A DNA stretch of 64,000 nucleotides, taken from contig NC_022663.1 in NCBI RefSeq assembly GCF_000157895.3, positions 1,984,001-2,048,000 of the forward strand, given 5' to 3'. The position numbers and the translations under genes are program-made. The notes beneath the pieces were generated by a model. That model saw only the letters and a program-made list of their open reading frames with translations, did no database searches and was not told the DNA's origin. Every line of letters starts with the position of its first letter. Within the stretch, counting starts at the first letter, position 1. The stretch comes from Mycobacterium kansasii ATCC 12478. Lineage in GTDB: Bacteria > Actinomycetota > Actinomycetes > Mycobacteriales > Mycobacteriaceae. Below are positions 15,872 to 24,645 of the stretch, piece by piece.

Positions 15872-17584
15872 ATGGCCTCAGTTGGTGGCGCGTCCGGAGC
15901 CGTGCGAATTGCCAATTGCTCGGGCTTCTACGGCGACCGCCTGTCGGCCATGCGTGAGATGCTCACCGGCGGAGACGTCGAATACGTCACCGGCGACTAC
16001 CTGGCCGAACTGACCATGCTGATCCTCGGTCGCGACAAGATGAAGCACCCCGAGCGCGGCTACGCCAAGACCTTTCTGACCCAACTCGAGGACTGTCTGG
16101 GGCTGGCCTGCGACCGGGGGGTGCGCATTGTGGCCAACGCCGGCGGCCTGAACCCGGCCGGATTGGCCGACGCAATCCGGGCCCTGGCCCAGCGCCTCGG
16201 CGTGCCGGCCCGGGTCGCCCACGTCGAAGGCGACGACCTGCTGTCCCAGGCCGCCGAACTCGGCCTTGGCACACCGCTGACGGCCAATGCCTACCTGGGT
16301 GCGTGGGGCATCGTCGACTGCCTCAATGCCGGAGCCGACGTCGTCGTCACCGGCCGGGTCACCGACGCCTCGGTGGTCGTCGGGTCGGCGGCCGCGCACT
16401 TCGGCTGGAGCCGCACCGACTACGACCAGCTCGCCGGAGCGGTGGTCGCCGGTCACGTCATCGAATGCGGGGTACAGGCCACCGGCGGCAACTACGCCTT
16501 CTTCACCGACGTGCCGGGCCTCATCCACGCCGGCTTCCCGCTCGCCGAGGTCCACGCCGACGGCTCCTCGGTGATCACCAAGCACCCCGGCACCGGCGGT
16601 CTGGTCAGCACCGACACCGTCACCGCGCAGCTGCTCTACGAGATCACCGGCGCCCGCTACGCCAACCCGGATGTGACGGCGCGGATGGACACCATCACGC
16701 TCTCGGCTGACGGCCCGGACCGGGTGCGCATCAGCGGTGTGGTAGGCGAACCGCCGCCGCCCACCCTCAAGGTGTCGCTGAACAGCATCGGCGGCTTCCG
16801 CAACTCCATGACATTCGTGCTGACCGGCCTCGACATCGAAGCCAAGGCGGATTTGGTGCGACGCCAGCTCGAAGCCGCACTGACCGTCAAACCTGCCGAA
16901 CTCGAATGGACCCTGGCCCGCACCGACCACCCCGACGCCGACACCGAGGAGGCGGCCAGCGCCTTGCTGCGCTGCGTGGTCCGCGATCCCGATCCCGCGA
17001 ATGTCGGACGGCAATTCTCTTCGGCGGCAGTCGAATTGGCATTGGCCAGCTATCCGGGTTTCACCGTGACCGCCCCGCCCGGCGACGGTCAGGTGTACGG
17101 CGTGTACACCCCGGGCTACGTCGACGCCACCCAGGTGCCGCACATCGCGGTCCATCCCGACGGCACCCGCAGTGAAATCGCCTGCGCTTCCGAGACTTTG
17201 GAGCTGGCACCGGCGGCTCCCCCGCCGCTTCCCGAGCCGTTGCCGGTGGGACCGACCCGGCGTGCGCCGCTGGGTTTGATCGCCGGCGCCCGCAGCGGCG
17301 ACAAGGGCGGTTCGGCCAACGTCGGGCTGTGGGTGCACACCGACGAGCAGTGGCGCTGGCTGGCCAACACGTTAACCGTCGAGTTTCTCAAGGAACTGTT
17401 GCCCGAGACGGCGGAACTCGACGTCACCCGGCATGTGCTGCCCAATCTGCGGGCGCTGAATTTCGTGATCGAGGGAATCCTGGGTCAGGGCGTCGCCTAC
17501 CAGGCGCGTTTCGATCCGCAAGCCAAGGGGCTGGGCGAATGGCTGCGCAGCCGCCACGTCGACATTCCGGAGACGCTGTTGTGA
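15872..17584 (+). CDS. AtuA-like DUF1446 protein (Rv0976c orthologue)
   Basis: The 570-residue protein starts from ATG 15872, preceded by GAAGGGAGGA. The DUF1446 N-terminal part (about 1-450) has NCSGFYGDRLSAMREML, YLAELTMLILGRDK, VANAGGLNPAGLADAIRAL and the GRVTDASVVVGSAAAHFGW block; a C-terminal domain (about 470-570) contains GARSGDKGGSANVGLWV. Pseudomonas AtuA belongs to this family and is needed for acyclic terpene (citronellol) use, but its reaction is not known. The gene heads a run of acyl-CoA dehydrogenases and an acyl-CoA carboxylase whose members overlap by 1-4 bases, except accA2, whose preferred start leaves about 5 bases after accD2. Confidence 0.88.
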   Translation: MASVGGASGAVRIANCSGFYGDRLSAMREMLTGGDVEYVTGDYLAELTMLILGRDKMKHPERGYAKTFLTQLEDCLGLACDRGVRIVANAGGLNPAGLADAIRALAQRLGVPARVAHVEGDDLLSQAAELGLGTPLTANAYLGAWGIVDCLNAGADVVVTGRVTDASVVVGSAAAHFGWSRTDYDQLAGAVVAGHVIECGVQATGGNYAFFTDVPGLIHAGFPLAEVHADGSSVITKHPGTGGLVSTDTVTAQLLYEITGARYANPDVTARMDTITLSADGPDRVRISGVVGEPPPPTLKVSLNSIGGFRNSMTFVLTGLDIEAKADLVRRQLEAALTVKPAELEWTLARTDHPDADTEEAASALLRCVVRDPDPANVGRQFSSAAVELALASYPGFTVTAPPGDGQVYGVYTPGYVDATQVPHIAVHPDGTRSEIACASETLELAPAAPPPLPEPLPVGPTRRAPLGLIAGARSGDKGGSANVGLWVHTDEQWRWLANTLTVEFLKELLPETAELDVTRHVLPNLRALNFVIEGILGQGVAYQARFDPQAKGLGEWLRSRHVDIPETLL

Positions 17585-18729
17585 ATATCTGGACCACACC
17601 GGAGCGCGAGCAGCTGCGAAAGACCGTCCGCTCGTTCGCCGAACGAGAAATCCTGCCGCATATCGACGAATGGGAGCGAGTCGGCGAGTTGCCGCGTGAC
17701 TTGCACCGGCGCGCCGGGGCCGCCGGCCTGCTGGGAGCCGGGTTTCCCGAAGCCGTCGGCGGTGGCGGGGGCGACGGCGCCGACTCGGTGATCATCTGCG
17801 AGGAGATGCACCAATCCGGGGCGCCCGGCGGGGTTTTCGCGTCGCTGTTCACCTGCGGCATCGCGGTGCCACACATGATCGCCTCCGGCGATGCACGGTT
17901 GATCGACAGCTACGTTCGTCCCACCCTGGCCGGTGGGAAAATCGGCGCGCTGGCCATCACCGAACCCGGGGGCGGTTCGGACGTCGGGCATCTGCGCACC
18001 AGCGCGGTGCGCGACGGCGACCACTACGTGATCAACGGCGCCAAGACCTACATCACCTCGGGGGTGCGCGCCGACTACGTCGTCACCGCGGTGCGCACCG
18101 GTGGACCGGGCGCAGCCGGGGTTTCACTGGTGGTGGTGGAGAAGGGCACGCCAGGTTTTGAGGTCTCTCGCAAGCTGGACAAGATGGGCTGGCGCTCCTC
18201 GGACACCGCCGAGCTGTCCTACACCGACGTGCGGGTGCCGGCTGCCAATCTCGTCGGCGGCGAGAACACCGGATTCGCCCAAATCGCCCAGGCATTTGTC
18301 TCCGAGCGTATCGGGCTTGCTGCACAGGCATATTCGAGCGCGCAGCGATGCCTGGACATCACGGTGCAGTGGTGCCGCGACCGGGAGACCTTCGGGCGTC
18401 CGCTGATCTCGCGTCAAGCGGTGCAGAACACGCTCGCCGAAATGGCCCGGCGCATCGATGTCGCCCGGGTCTACTCCCGCCATGTGGTGGAGCGTCAGCT
18501 CGCGGGTGAGACGAACCTGATTGCGCAGGTGTGCTTCGCCAAGAACACCGCCGTCGAGGCCGGCGAATGGGTGGCCAACCAGGCCGTCCAGCTCTTCGGC
18601 GGGATGGGCTACATGGCCGAATCTGAAGTGGAACGCCAGTATCGGGACATGAGGATATTGGGCATAGGCGGCGGAACCACCGAAATCCTGACCGCGCTCG
18701 CCGCCAAACTGCTGGGGTATCAATCGTGA
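17581..18729 (+). CDS. fadE13: Acyl-CoA dehydrogenase FadE13
   Basis: The 382-residue protein starts from GTG 17581, overlapping the previous stop as GTGA. It is a flavoprotein that oxidises acyl-CoA to enoyl-CoA. Motifs are GALAITEPGGGSDVGHLRTSA and GWRSSDTAELSYTDVRVP (FAD contacts), ETFGRPLISRQAVQNTLAEM, VQLFGGMGYM and RILGIGGGTTEIL. The last motif has Gly where straight-chain dehydrogenases carry the catalytic Glu (YEGT), as in isovaleryl-CoA dehydrogenase and AtuD, so the base is probably elsewhere. This points to a branched or terpenoid substrate. Confidence 0.9.
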   Translation: MNIWTTPEREQLRKTVRSFAEREILPHIDEWERVGELPRDLHRRAGAAGLLGAGFPEAVGGGGGDGADSVIICEEMHQSGAPGGVFASLFTCGIAVPHMIASGDARLIDSYVRPTLAGGKIGALAITEPGGGSDVGHLRTSAVRDGDHYVINGAKTYITSGVRADYVVTAVRTGGPGAAGVSLVVVEKGTPGFEVSRKLDKMGWRSSDTAELSYTDVRVPAANLVGGENTGFAQIAQAFVSERIGLAAQAYSSAQRCLDITVQWCRDRETFGRPLISRQAVQNTLAEMARRIDVARVYSRHVVERQLAGETNLIAQVCFAKNTAVEAGEWVANQAVQLFGGMGYMAESEVERQYRDMRILGIGGGTTEILTALAAKLLGYQS

Positions 18730-20321
18730 CCGTTTTACAGTCCACCCTCGACCCCAATGCCGACGCATACGCCGAAGCGGCAGCGGCGACGGCGGCAAAG
18801 CTCGACGAGATCGCCGCCGAACTGGCGAAGGCGCTGGCGGGCGGCGGGCCCAAATACGTCGACCGTCATCACGCCCGCGGCAAACTCACGGCCCGGGAAC
18901 GCATCGAATTGCTCGTCGACCCGGACTCGCCGTTCCTCGAGCTGAGCCCGCTGGCGGCATACGGCAGCGCCTTCACGGTCGGTGCCAGCACGGTCGTCGG
19001 CATCGGTGCGGTGTCCGGCGTGGAATGCTTGATCGTCGCCAACGACCCGACGGTCAAAGGCGGGACCAGCAACCCGTGGACGTTGCGAAAAATCCTGCGG
19101 GCCAACCAGATCGCGTTCCAGAACCGGCTTCCGGTGATCTCTTTGGTGGAATCCGGCGGGGCGGACCTGCCGACTCAGAAGGAGATCTTCATTCCCGGCG
19201 GAGCAATGTTCCGCGACCTCACCCGGCTGTCCGCAGCCGGGATCCCGACTATCGCACTGGTATTCGGCAACTCCACCGCGGGCGGCGCCTACATTCCCGG
19301 CATGTGCGATCACGTGGTGATGATCAAGGAACGCTCCAAGGTGTTCCTGGCGGGCCCGCCACTGGTAAAGATGGCCACCGGCGAGGAGTCCGACGACGAG
19401 TCGCTGGGTGGCGCCGAAATGCATGCCCGCATCTCGGGTTTGGCCGACTACTTCGCGCAAGACGAACTCGACGCGATCCGCGTTGGACGTCGCATCGTGG
19501 CCCGGCTGAACTGGGTCAAGCGGGGGCCCGCGCCCGGGCCGGTCACCGAGCCGTTGTTCGACGCCGAGGAGCTGATCGGCATCGTCCCGGCGGACCTGCG
19601 CATTCCGTTCGACCCGCGGGAGGTTATCACCCGCATTGTCGACGGCTCCGAATTCGACGAGTTCAAGCCGCTGTACGGCTCGTCGCTGGTGACCGGGTGG
19701 GCCCGGCTGCATGGCTACCCGCTGGGCATCCTGGCCAACGCGCGCGGCATACTTTTCAGCGAAGAGTCGCAAAAGGCTACCCAGTTCATCGAGCTCGCCA
19801 ACCGCTACGACACGCCACTGTTGTTCTTGCACAACACCACCGGCTACATGGTCGGCAAGGTCTACGAAGAGGGCGGCATGATCAAACACGGCTCGATGAT
19901 GATCAACGCCGTGTCCAACTCGACCGTGCCGCACATCTCGCTGTTGATCGGCGCGTCATATGGCGCGGGCCACTACGGGATGTGCGGGCGCGCCTACGAC
20001 CCGAGGTTCCTGTTCGCCTGGCCCAGCGCCAAGTCCGCCGTGATGGGCGGCGCGCAACTGGCGGGGGTGCTGTCCATCGTGGCCCGCGCCGCCGCCGAGG
20101 CCCGCGGCCAGCAGGTTGATGAAGCGGCCGACAGCGCGATGCGTGCCGCCGTCGAAGGCCAGATCGAAGCCGAGTCGTTACCGCTGGTGTTGTCCGGGAT
20201 GCTCTACGACGACGGGGTGATCGACCCGCGCGATACCCGCACCGTCCTGGGAATGTGTTTGTCCGCCATCGCTAATGGCCCGATCAAGGGGACGTCGAAC
20301 TTCGGCGTCTTCCGGATGTGA
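18726..20321 (+). CDS. accD2: Acyl-CoA carboxylase beta subunit AccD2 (carboxyltransferase)
   Basis: The 531-residue protein transfers CO2 from biotin to an acyl-CoA. It has the crotonase-like N-terminal half with VDRHHARGKLTARERIELLVD, LIVANDPTVKGGTSNPWTLRK and ALVFGNSTAGGAYIPGMCD, and the C-terminal half with PLGILANARGILFSEESQKATQFIELAN and SYGAGHYGMCGRAYDPRFLFAWP. These resemble the non-biotin subunits of methylcrotonyl/geranyl-CoA carboxylases rather than propionyl-CoA ones. The GTG start overlaps fadE13 by 4 bases. The partner alpha subunit follows immediately. Confidence 0.93.
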   Translation: MTVLQSTLDPNADAYAEAAAATAAKLDEIAAELAKALAGGGPKYVDRHHARGKLTARERIELLVDPDSPFLELSPLAAYGSAFTVGASTVVGIGAVSGVECLIVANDPTVKGGTSNPWTLRKILRANQIAFQNRLPVISLVESGGADLPTQKEIFIPGGAMFRDLTRLSAAGIPTIALVFGNSTAGGAYIPGMCDHVVMIKERSKVFLAGPPLVKMATGEESDDESLGGAEMHARISGLADYFAQDELDAIRVGRRIVARLNWVKRGPAPGPVTEPLFDAEELIGIVPADLRIPFDPREVITRIVDGSEFDEFKPLYGSSLVTGWARLHGYPLGILANARGILFSEESQKATQFIELANRYDTPLLFLHNTTGYMVGKVYEEGGMIKHGSMMINAVSNSTVPHISLLIGASYGAGHYGMCGRAYDPRFLFAWPSAKSAVMGGAQLAGVLSIVARAAAEARGQQVDEAADSAMRAAVEGQIEAESLPLVLSGMLYDDGVIDPRDTRTVLGMCLSAIANGPIKGTSNFGVFRM

Positions 20322-20326
20322 TGCAA

Positions 20327-22312
20327 ATGCCGATCACTCGAGTACTGGTTGCCAATCGCGGCGAGATCGCACGGCGGGTGTTCGCCACCTGCCGCCGGCT
20401 GGGCTTGGGCACCGTCGCCGTCTACACCGAACCGGATGCCGCAGCGCCGCATGTCACCGAGGCCGACGCCCGGGTGCGGCTGCCCAAGACCAACGACTAT
20501 CTCAACGCCGAGGCCGTCATCGCGGCCGCACGGGCCGCCGGTGCCGACGCCGTACACCCCGGCTACGGATTCCTTTCGGAGAACGCCGATTTCGCCGCGG
20601 CCGTACAGGAGGCGGGACTGACCTGGGTCGGCCCACCGGTGGACGCGGTACGGGCCATGGGCTCGAAGATCGAGTCCAAGAAGCTGATGGCGGCCGCCGG
20701 AGTGCCGGTGCTCGACGAGCTCGACCCGGACACGGTTACCCAAGCCCAGCTGCCGGTGCTGGTGAAGGCGTCCGCGGGCGGTGGTGGCCGCGGGATGCGG
20801 GTGGTTCGCGAATTGTCAGCTTTGCCGGCCGAAGTCGAGGCCGCCAGGCGCGAAGCGCAGTCCGCCTTCGGCGACCCGACGGTGTTCTGCGAGCGTTATC
20901 TGCCCACCGGACACCACGTCGAGGTACAGGTCCTGGCCGACGTGCACGGCACCGTGTGGGCTGTCGGCGAACGGGAATGCTCCATTCAGCGCCGCCACCA
21001 GAAGATCATCGAAGAGGCGCCGTCACCGTTGGTGGAGCGCATCCCGGGCATGCGCGCCAAGCTGTTCGACGCGGCCCGGCTGGCCGCCTCCGCGATCGGC
21101 TATGCCGGCGCCGGCACCGTGGAGTTCCTTGCCGATGATGACGGCGAGTTCTACTTCCTGGAAATGAACACCCGGCTACAGGTCGAGCACCCGGTCACCG
21201 AAGAGACCACCGGGCTGGATCTGGTCGAACTGCAACTCACGGTCGCCGACGGAGGCCGACTCGATGCCGAACCTCCTGCCGCCCAAGGGTATTCGATCGA
21301 AGCCCGGCTCTACGCGGAGGACCCGGCGCGCGGCTGGCAGCCGCAGGCGGGTCTGGTGCACAGCATCGACGTGCCGTCGGTGCGCGCGCAGTTCGGCACA
21401 TTGGGGCACCGGACCGGGATCCGGCTGGACTCGGGGATCGTCGGCGGCTCGACGGTGTCGATCCACTACGACCCGATGCTGGCCAAAGTCATCTCCTACG
21501 CTCCGACGCGCCGGCAGTCGGCGTTGGTGCTCGCCGACGCGCTGGCCCGTACCCGCCTGCACGGCCTGCGCACCAACCGTGAGCTGTTGGTCAACGTGCT
21601 ACGTCATCCGGCATTTCTCGACGGGGCCACGGACACAGCATTTTTCGACACACACAACTTGGCGGAGCTGTCGGCACCGCTTGCCGACGCGACGACCATC
21701 CGGTTGTCGGCAATCGCCGCCGCCCTGGCCGACGCCGCGCACAATCGCACGATCGCGGCGGTGTTCGGCTCCATCCCCAGTGGCTGGCGCAACCTGGCGT
21801 CGGGCTATCAGGTCAAGTCGTACCTCGACGACGGCGGCGAGGAACATCGTATCGAATACCGGTTCACCAGAAAGGGATTGGAACTTCCCGGCGACGAATC
21901 CGTCCGACTGGTATCGGCCATGCCGGACCAGGTGGTGCTGGCCGACGGTCATGGCGTGGACCGCGGCTTCACGGTGGCGCGCTACGCCCAGGACGTCTAC
22001 GTCGATTCCGCCAGCGGACCGGTGCATCTGGTCGCACTACCCCGCTTTCCCGAGCCCGGTTCGGCCGTCGAGCAGGGATCGTTGGTGGCGCCGATGCCCG
22101 GCAACGTCATCCGCTTGGGCGCCGAGGTCGGCGAAACCGTCACAGCGGGCCAGCCATTGATCTGGTTGGAGGCCATGAAGATGGAACACACCATCAGCGC
22201 GCCGACTGACGGTGTACTCACCCAGCTCAACGTCCACACCGGCCAGCAGGTCGACGTCGGTGCCGTGCTGGCACGCGTGGAAGGACCCGAAGCACAAGGA
22301 GATTCACAATGA
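20327..22312 (+). CDS. accA2: Acyl-CoA carboxylase alpha subunit AccA2 (biotin carboxylase + BCCP)
   Basis: The 661-residue protein starts from ATG 20327 (MPITRVLVANRGEIARRVF); a GTG at 20318 overlapping the accD2 stop and an ATG at 20321 are alternatives. The biotin carboxylase domain has HPGYGFLSENADFA, the ATP-grasp KASAGGGGRGMRVV, ECSIQRRHQKIIEE and FYFLEMNTRLQVEHPVTE. The C-terminal biotin carrier domain has the biotinylation site EAMKMEHT near residue 627. It charges biotin with bicarbonate for AccD2. The middle BT-like region is less conserved. It overlaps fadE12 by 4 bases. Confidence 0.94.
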   Translation: MPITRVLVANRGEIARRVFATCRRLGLGTVAVYTEPDAAAPHVTEADARVRLPKTNDYLNAEAVIAAARAAGADAVHPGYGFLSENADFAAAVQEAGLTWVGPPVDAVRAMGSKIESKKLMAAAGVPVLDELDPDTVTQAQLPVLVKASAGGGGRGMRVVRELSALPAEVEAARREAQSAFGDPTVFCERYLPTGHHVEVQVLADVHGTVWAVGERECSIQRRHQKIIEEAPSPLVERIPGMRAKLFDAARLAASAIGYAGAGTVEFLADDDGEFYFLEMNTRLQVEHPVTEETTGLDLVELQLTVADGGRLDAEPPAAQGYSIEARLYAEDPARGWQPQAGLVHSIDVPSVRAQFGTLGHRTGIRLDSGIVGGSTVSIHYDPMLAKVISYAPTRRQSALVLADALARTRLHGLRTNRELLVNVLRHPAFLDGATDTAFFDTHNLAELSAPLADATTIRLSAIAAALADAAHNRTIAAVFGSIPSGWRNLASGYQVKSYLDDGGEEHRIEYRFTRKGLELPGDESVRLVSAMPDQVVLADGHGVDRGFTVARYAQDVYVDSASGPVHLVALPRFPEPGSAVEQGSLVAPMPGNVIRLGAEVGETVTAGQPLIWLEAMKMEHTISAPTDGVLTQLNVHTGQQVDVGAVLARVEGPEAQGDSQ

Positions 22313-23475
22313 CAGACACCAGCTTCATCGAAAGCGAAGAGCGCCAGGCGCTGCGCAAGGCGGTGGCCGAATGGGTGTCCAACTACGGCCACGAGTACTA
22401 CCTGAAGAAGGCCCGCGCGCATCAGCACACCACCGAATTATGGGCCGAAGCAGGAAAACTCGGGTTCATCGGAGTGAACCTGCCCGAGGAATACGGCGGC
22501 GGCGGCGCCGGCATGTACGAGCTGTCGCTGGTGATGGAGGAGATGGCGGCAGCGGGCTCCGCGCTGCTGCTGATGGTGGTGTCGCCCGCCATCAACGGCA
22601 CCATCATCGCCAAGTTCGGCACCGACGAGCAAAAACAGCGCTGGCTGCCTGGCATCGCCGACGGGTCGTTGACGATGGCGTTCGCAATCACCGAGCCGGA
22701 CGCCGGGTCCAATTCGCACAAGATCACCACGACCGCGCGTCGCGACGGCAGCGACTGGATTCTCAAGGGCCAGAAGGTCTATATCTCCGGGATCGACCAG
22801 GCGCAGGCGGTGCTGGTGGTGGGTCGCACGGAAGAGGCCAAGACCGGCAAGCTGCGCCCGGCGTTGTTCGTGGTGCCCACCGACGCACCAGGCTTCACTT
22901 ATACGCCGATCGAGATGGAGCTGATCAGCCCAGAACGCCAGTTCCAGGTGTTCCTCGACGACGTCCGACTGCCCGCCGATGCACTGGTCGGCGCCCAGGA
23001 CGCCGCGATCGCACAGCTATTCGCCGGTCTGAACCCCGAGCGCATCATGGGAGCGGCCAGCGCCGTCGGCATGGGGCGGTTCGCGCTGGGCAAGGCCGTC
23101 GACTACGTCAAGACGCGTCAGGTGTGGTCCACCCCGATCGGCGCGCATCAGGGGTTGGCGCATCCGTTGGCGCAGTGCCACATTGAGGTTGAACTGGCCA
23201 AGCTGATGATGCAGAAGGCCGCCACGCTCTACGACCACGGCGACGACGTGGGCGCGGCCGAGGCGGCCAACATGGCCAAATACGCTGCGGCCGAAGCCTC
23301 GACCCGGGCGGTCGACCAGGCCGTGCAGTCCATGGGCGGCAACGGGCTGACCAAAGAATACGGCGTGGCCGCGATGATGACGTCGGCCCGGCTGGCCCGG
23401 ATCGCCCCGATCAGCCGCGAAATGGTGCTCAACTTCGTCGCGCAGACATCGCTGGGCCTGCCCCGGTCTTACTGA
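22309..23475 (+). CDS. fadE12: Acyl-CoA dehydrogenase FadE12
   Basis: The 388-residue protein starts from ATG 22309 overlapping the accA2 stop. It has ACAD features: GFIGVNLPEEYGGGGAGMYE, MAFAITEPDAGSNSHKITTTA, LKGQKVYISGIDQAQ and QSMGGNGLTKEYGV. The C-terminal segment RIAPISREMVLNFVAQ lacks the YEGT Glu motif of medium-chain enzymes. It is the second dehydrogenase of the operon, probably acting before or after the carboxylation/hydration steps. The exact substrate is unknown. Confidence 0.92.
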   Translation: MTDTSFIESEERQALRKAVAEWVSNYGHEYYLKKARAHQHTTELWAEAGKLGFIGVNLPEEYGGGGAGMYELSLVMEEMAAAGSALLLMVVSPAINGTIIAKFGTDEQKQRWLPGIADGSLTMAFAITEPDAGSNSHKITTTARRDGSDWILKGQKVYISGIDQAQAVLVVGRTEEAKTGKLRPALFVVPTDAPGFTYTPIEMELISPERQFQVFLDDVRLPADALVGAQDAAIAQLFAGLNPERIMGAASAVGMGRFALGKAVDYVKTRQVWSTPIGAHQGLAHPLAQCHIEVELAKLMMQKAATLYDHGDDVGAAEAANMAKYAAAEASTRAVDQAVQSMGGNGLTKEYGVAAMMTSARLARIAPISREMVLNFVAQTSLGLPRSY

Positions 23476-24542
23476 TGGACGCTCTCGTCGAATACGCGGG
23501 GCCGGACGAGTGCGGCGGTCCGCTGGCACGGTTGACGCTCAACTCGCCGCACAACCGCAACGCACTGTCGAGCGTCCTGGTCAGCCAGCTGCATCAGGGA
23601 TTGCGAGACGCTGCCGCGGATCCGGCGGTACGGGTGGTGGTGCTCACCCACACCGGCGGCACCTTCTGCGCGGGCGCGGACTTGAGCGAGGCCGGCGGCG
23701 GCGACCCGCGTGGCGATCGCGAGCGCGGCGCAGCCGGGCGAAGCGGGTCGCCACCATCGGCCGGTGGCGATCGCGAGCGCGGCGCAGCCGGGCGAAGCGG
23801 GTCGCCACCATCGGCCGGTGGCGATCGCGAGCGCGGCGCAGCCGGGCGAAGCGGGTCGCCACCATCGGCCGGTGGCGATCGCGAGCGCGGCGCAGCCGGG
23901 CGAAGCGGGTCGCCACCATCGGCCGGTGGCGATCGCGAGCGCGGCGCAGCCGGGCGAAGCGGGTCGCCACCATCGGCATACGACATGGCGGTGGCGCGGG
24001 CCCGGGAGATGACGACGGTGCTGCGCGCCATCGTCGAGTCCCCACGGCCGGTCATCGGCGCGGTCAACGGGCACGTCCGAGCCGGCGGGTTCGGTCTGGT
24101 CGGGGCCTGCGACATAGTGGTCGCCGGCCCGCGCAGCACCTTTGCGCTGACCGAGGCCCGGATCGGCGTGGCCCCGGCGATCATTTCGCTGACGTTGCTG
24201 CCCAAGCTATCGCCGCGCGCGGCGGCGCGGTACTACCTGACGGGCGAGACGTTCGGCGCCAGCGAAGCCGCGGAGATCGGCTTGGTCACCATGGCAGCCG
24301 ACGATGTGGACGCTGCGGTGGCCAAGCTGGTCGCCGAGGTGGGTCGCGGGTCACCGCAGGGCCTGGCGGCGTCGAAGGCGCTGACGACCCCCGCGGTACT
24401 GGAAGGATTCGACCGCGACGCCCAACGGCTCGCCGAGGAGTCGGCGCGGCTGTTCGTTTCGGAGGAAGCGCGCGAGGGCATGCTGGCATTCCTGCAGAAA
24501 CGTCCACCGAGTTGGGTCAAAGCCGACCCGGCGAGTCGCTGA
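23475..24542 (+). CDS. echA7: Enoyl-CoA hydratase EchA7 with an internal repeat insertion
   Basis: The 355-residue crotonase starts at ATG 23475, which overlaps the fadE12 stop (TGATG). The fold is complete: LTLNSPHNRNALS, the first oxyanion loop GGTFCAGADLSEAG, the second AVNGHVRAGGFGLVGACDIVVAG, ALTEARIGVAPAIISLTLLPKL and GSPQGLAASKALTT. Between residues 78 and 168 lie five copies of an 18-residue unit (GGDRERGAAGRSGSPPSA). M. tuberculosis EchA7, as I recall it, is about 263 residues and goes almost directly from LSEAG to GSPSSAYDMAV, so the insert adds about 90 residues exactly in the surface loop after the first oxyanion strand. Whether the enzyme stays active is untested. Confidence 0.9.
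   Translation: MDALVEYAGPDECGGPLARLTLNSPHNRNALSSVLVSQLHQGLRDAAADPAVRVVVLTHTGGTFCAGADLSEAGGGDPRGDRERGAAGRSGSPPSAGGDRERGAAGRSGSPPSAGGDRERGAAGRSGSPPSAGGDRERGAAGRSGSPPSAGGDRERGAAGRSGSPPSAYDMAVARAREMTTVLRAIVESPRPVIGAVNGHVRAGGFGLVGACDIVVAGPRSTFALTEARIGVAPAIISLTLLPKLSPRAAARYYLTGETFGASEAAEIGLVTMAADDVDAAVAKLVAEVGRGSPQGLAASKALTTPAVLEGFDRDAQRLAEESARLFVSEEAREGMLAFLQKRPPSWVKADPASR
23711..23980 (+). repeat. Five tandem 54-bp repeats inside echA7
   Basis: Copies begin at 23711, 23765, 23819, 23873 and 23927. They appear essentially identical. The unit length is a multiple of three, so the reading frame is kept. The unit starts TGGCGATCGCGAGCGCGGCG and encodes an Arg/Gly/Ser-rich peptide. All three forward frames and several reverse frames are open across it. 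High identity among copies implies recent expansion or homogenisation. Confidence 0.97.
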
Positions 24543-24645
24543 GCAGCACCATTGCCGGCTGGGCGAGTCGGACTTAGCCGGGGGCAAGGTTGCAGTTTAG
24601 CCAACCAGCTTGCAGCAAATCGTGGACGTCGTACGCTCGTGGGTG

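Noticed and set aside
15878..17338. 486-codon minus-strand open frame
   Set aside because: It is antisense to the AtuA-like gene and has no start site or domain.
18735..19934. 399-codon minus-strand open frame
   Set aside because: It is a shadow of accD2, which has all carboxyltransferase motifs.
23711..23980. CRISPR array at the 54-bp repeats
   Set aside because: The units are directly joined with no variable spacers, lie inside an intact coding frame, and no cas genes are near.
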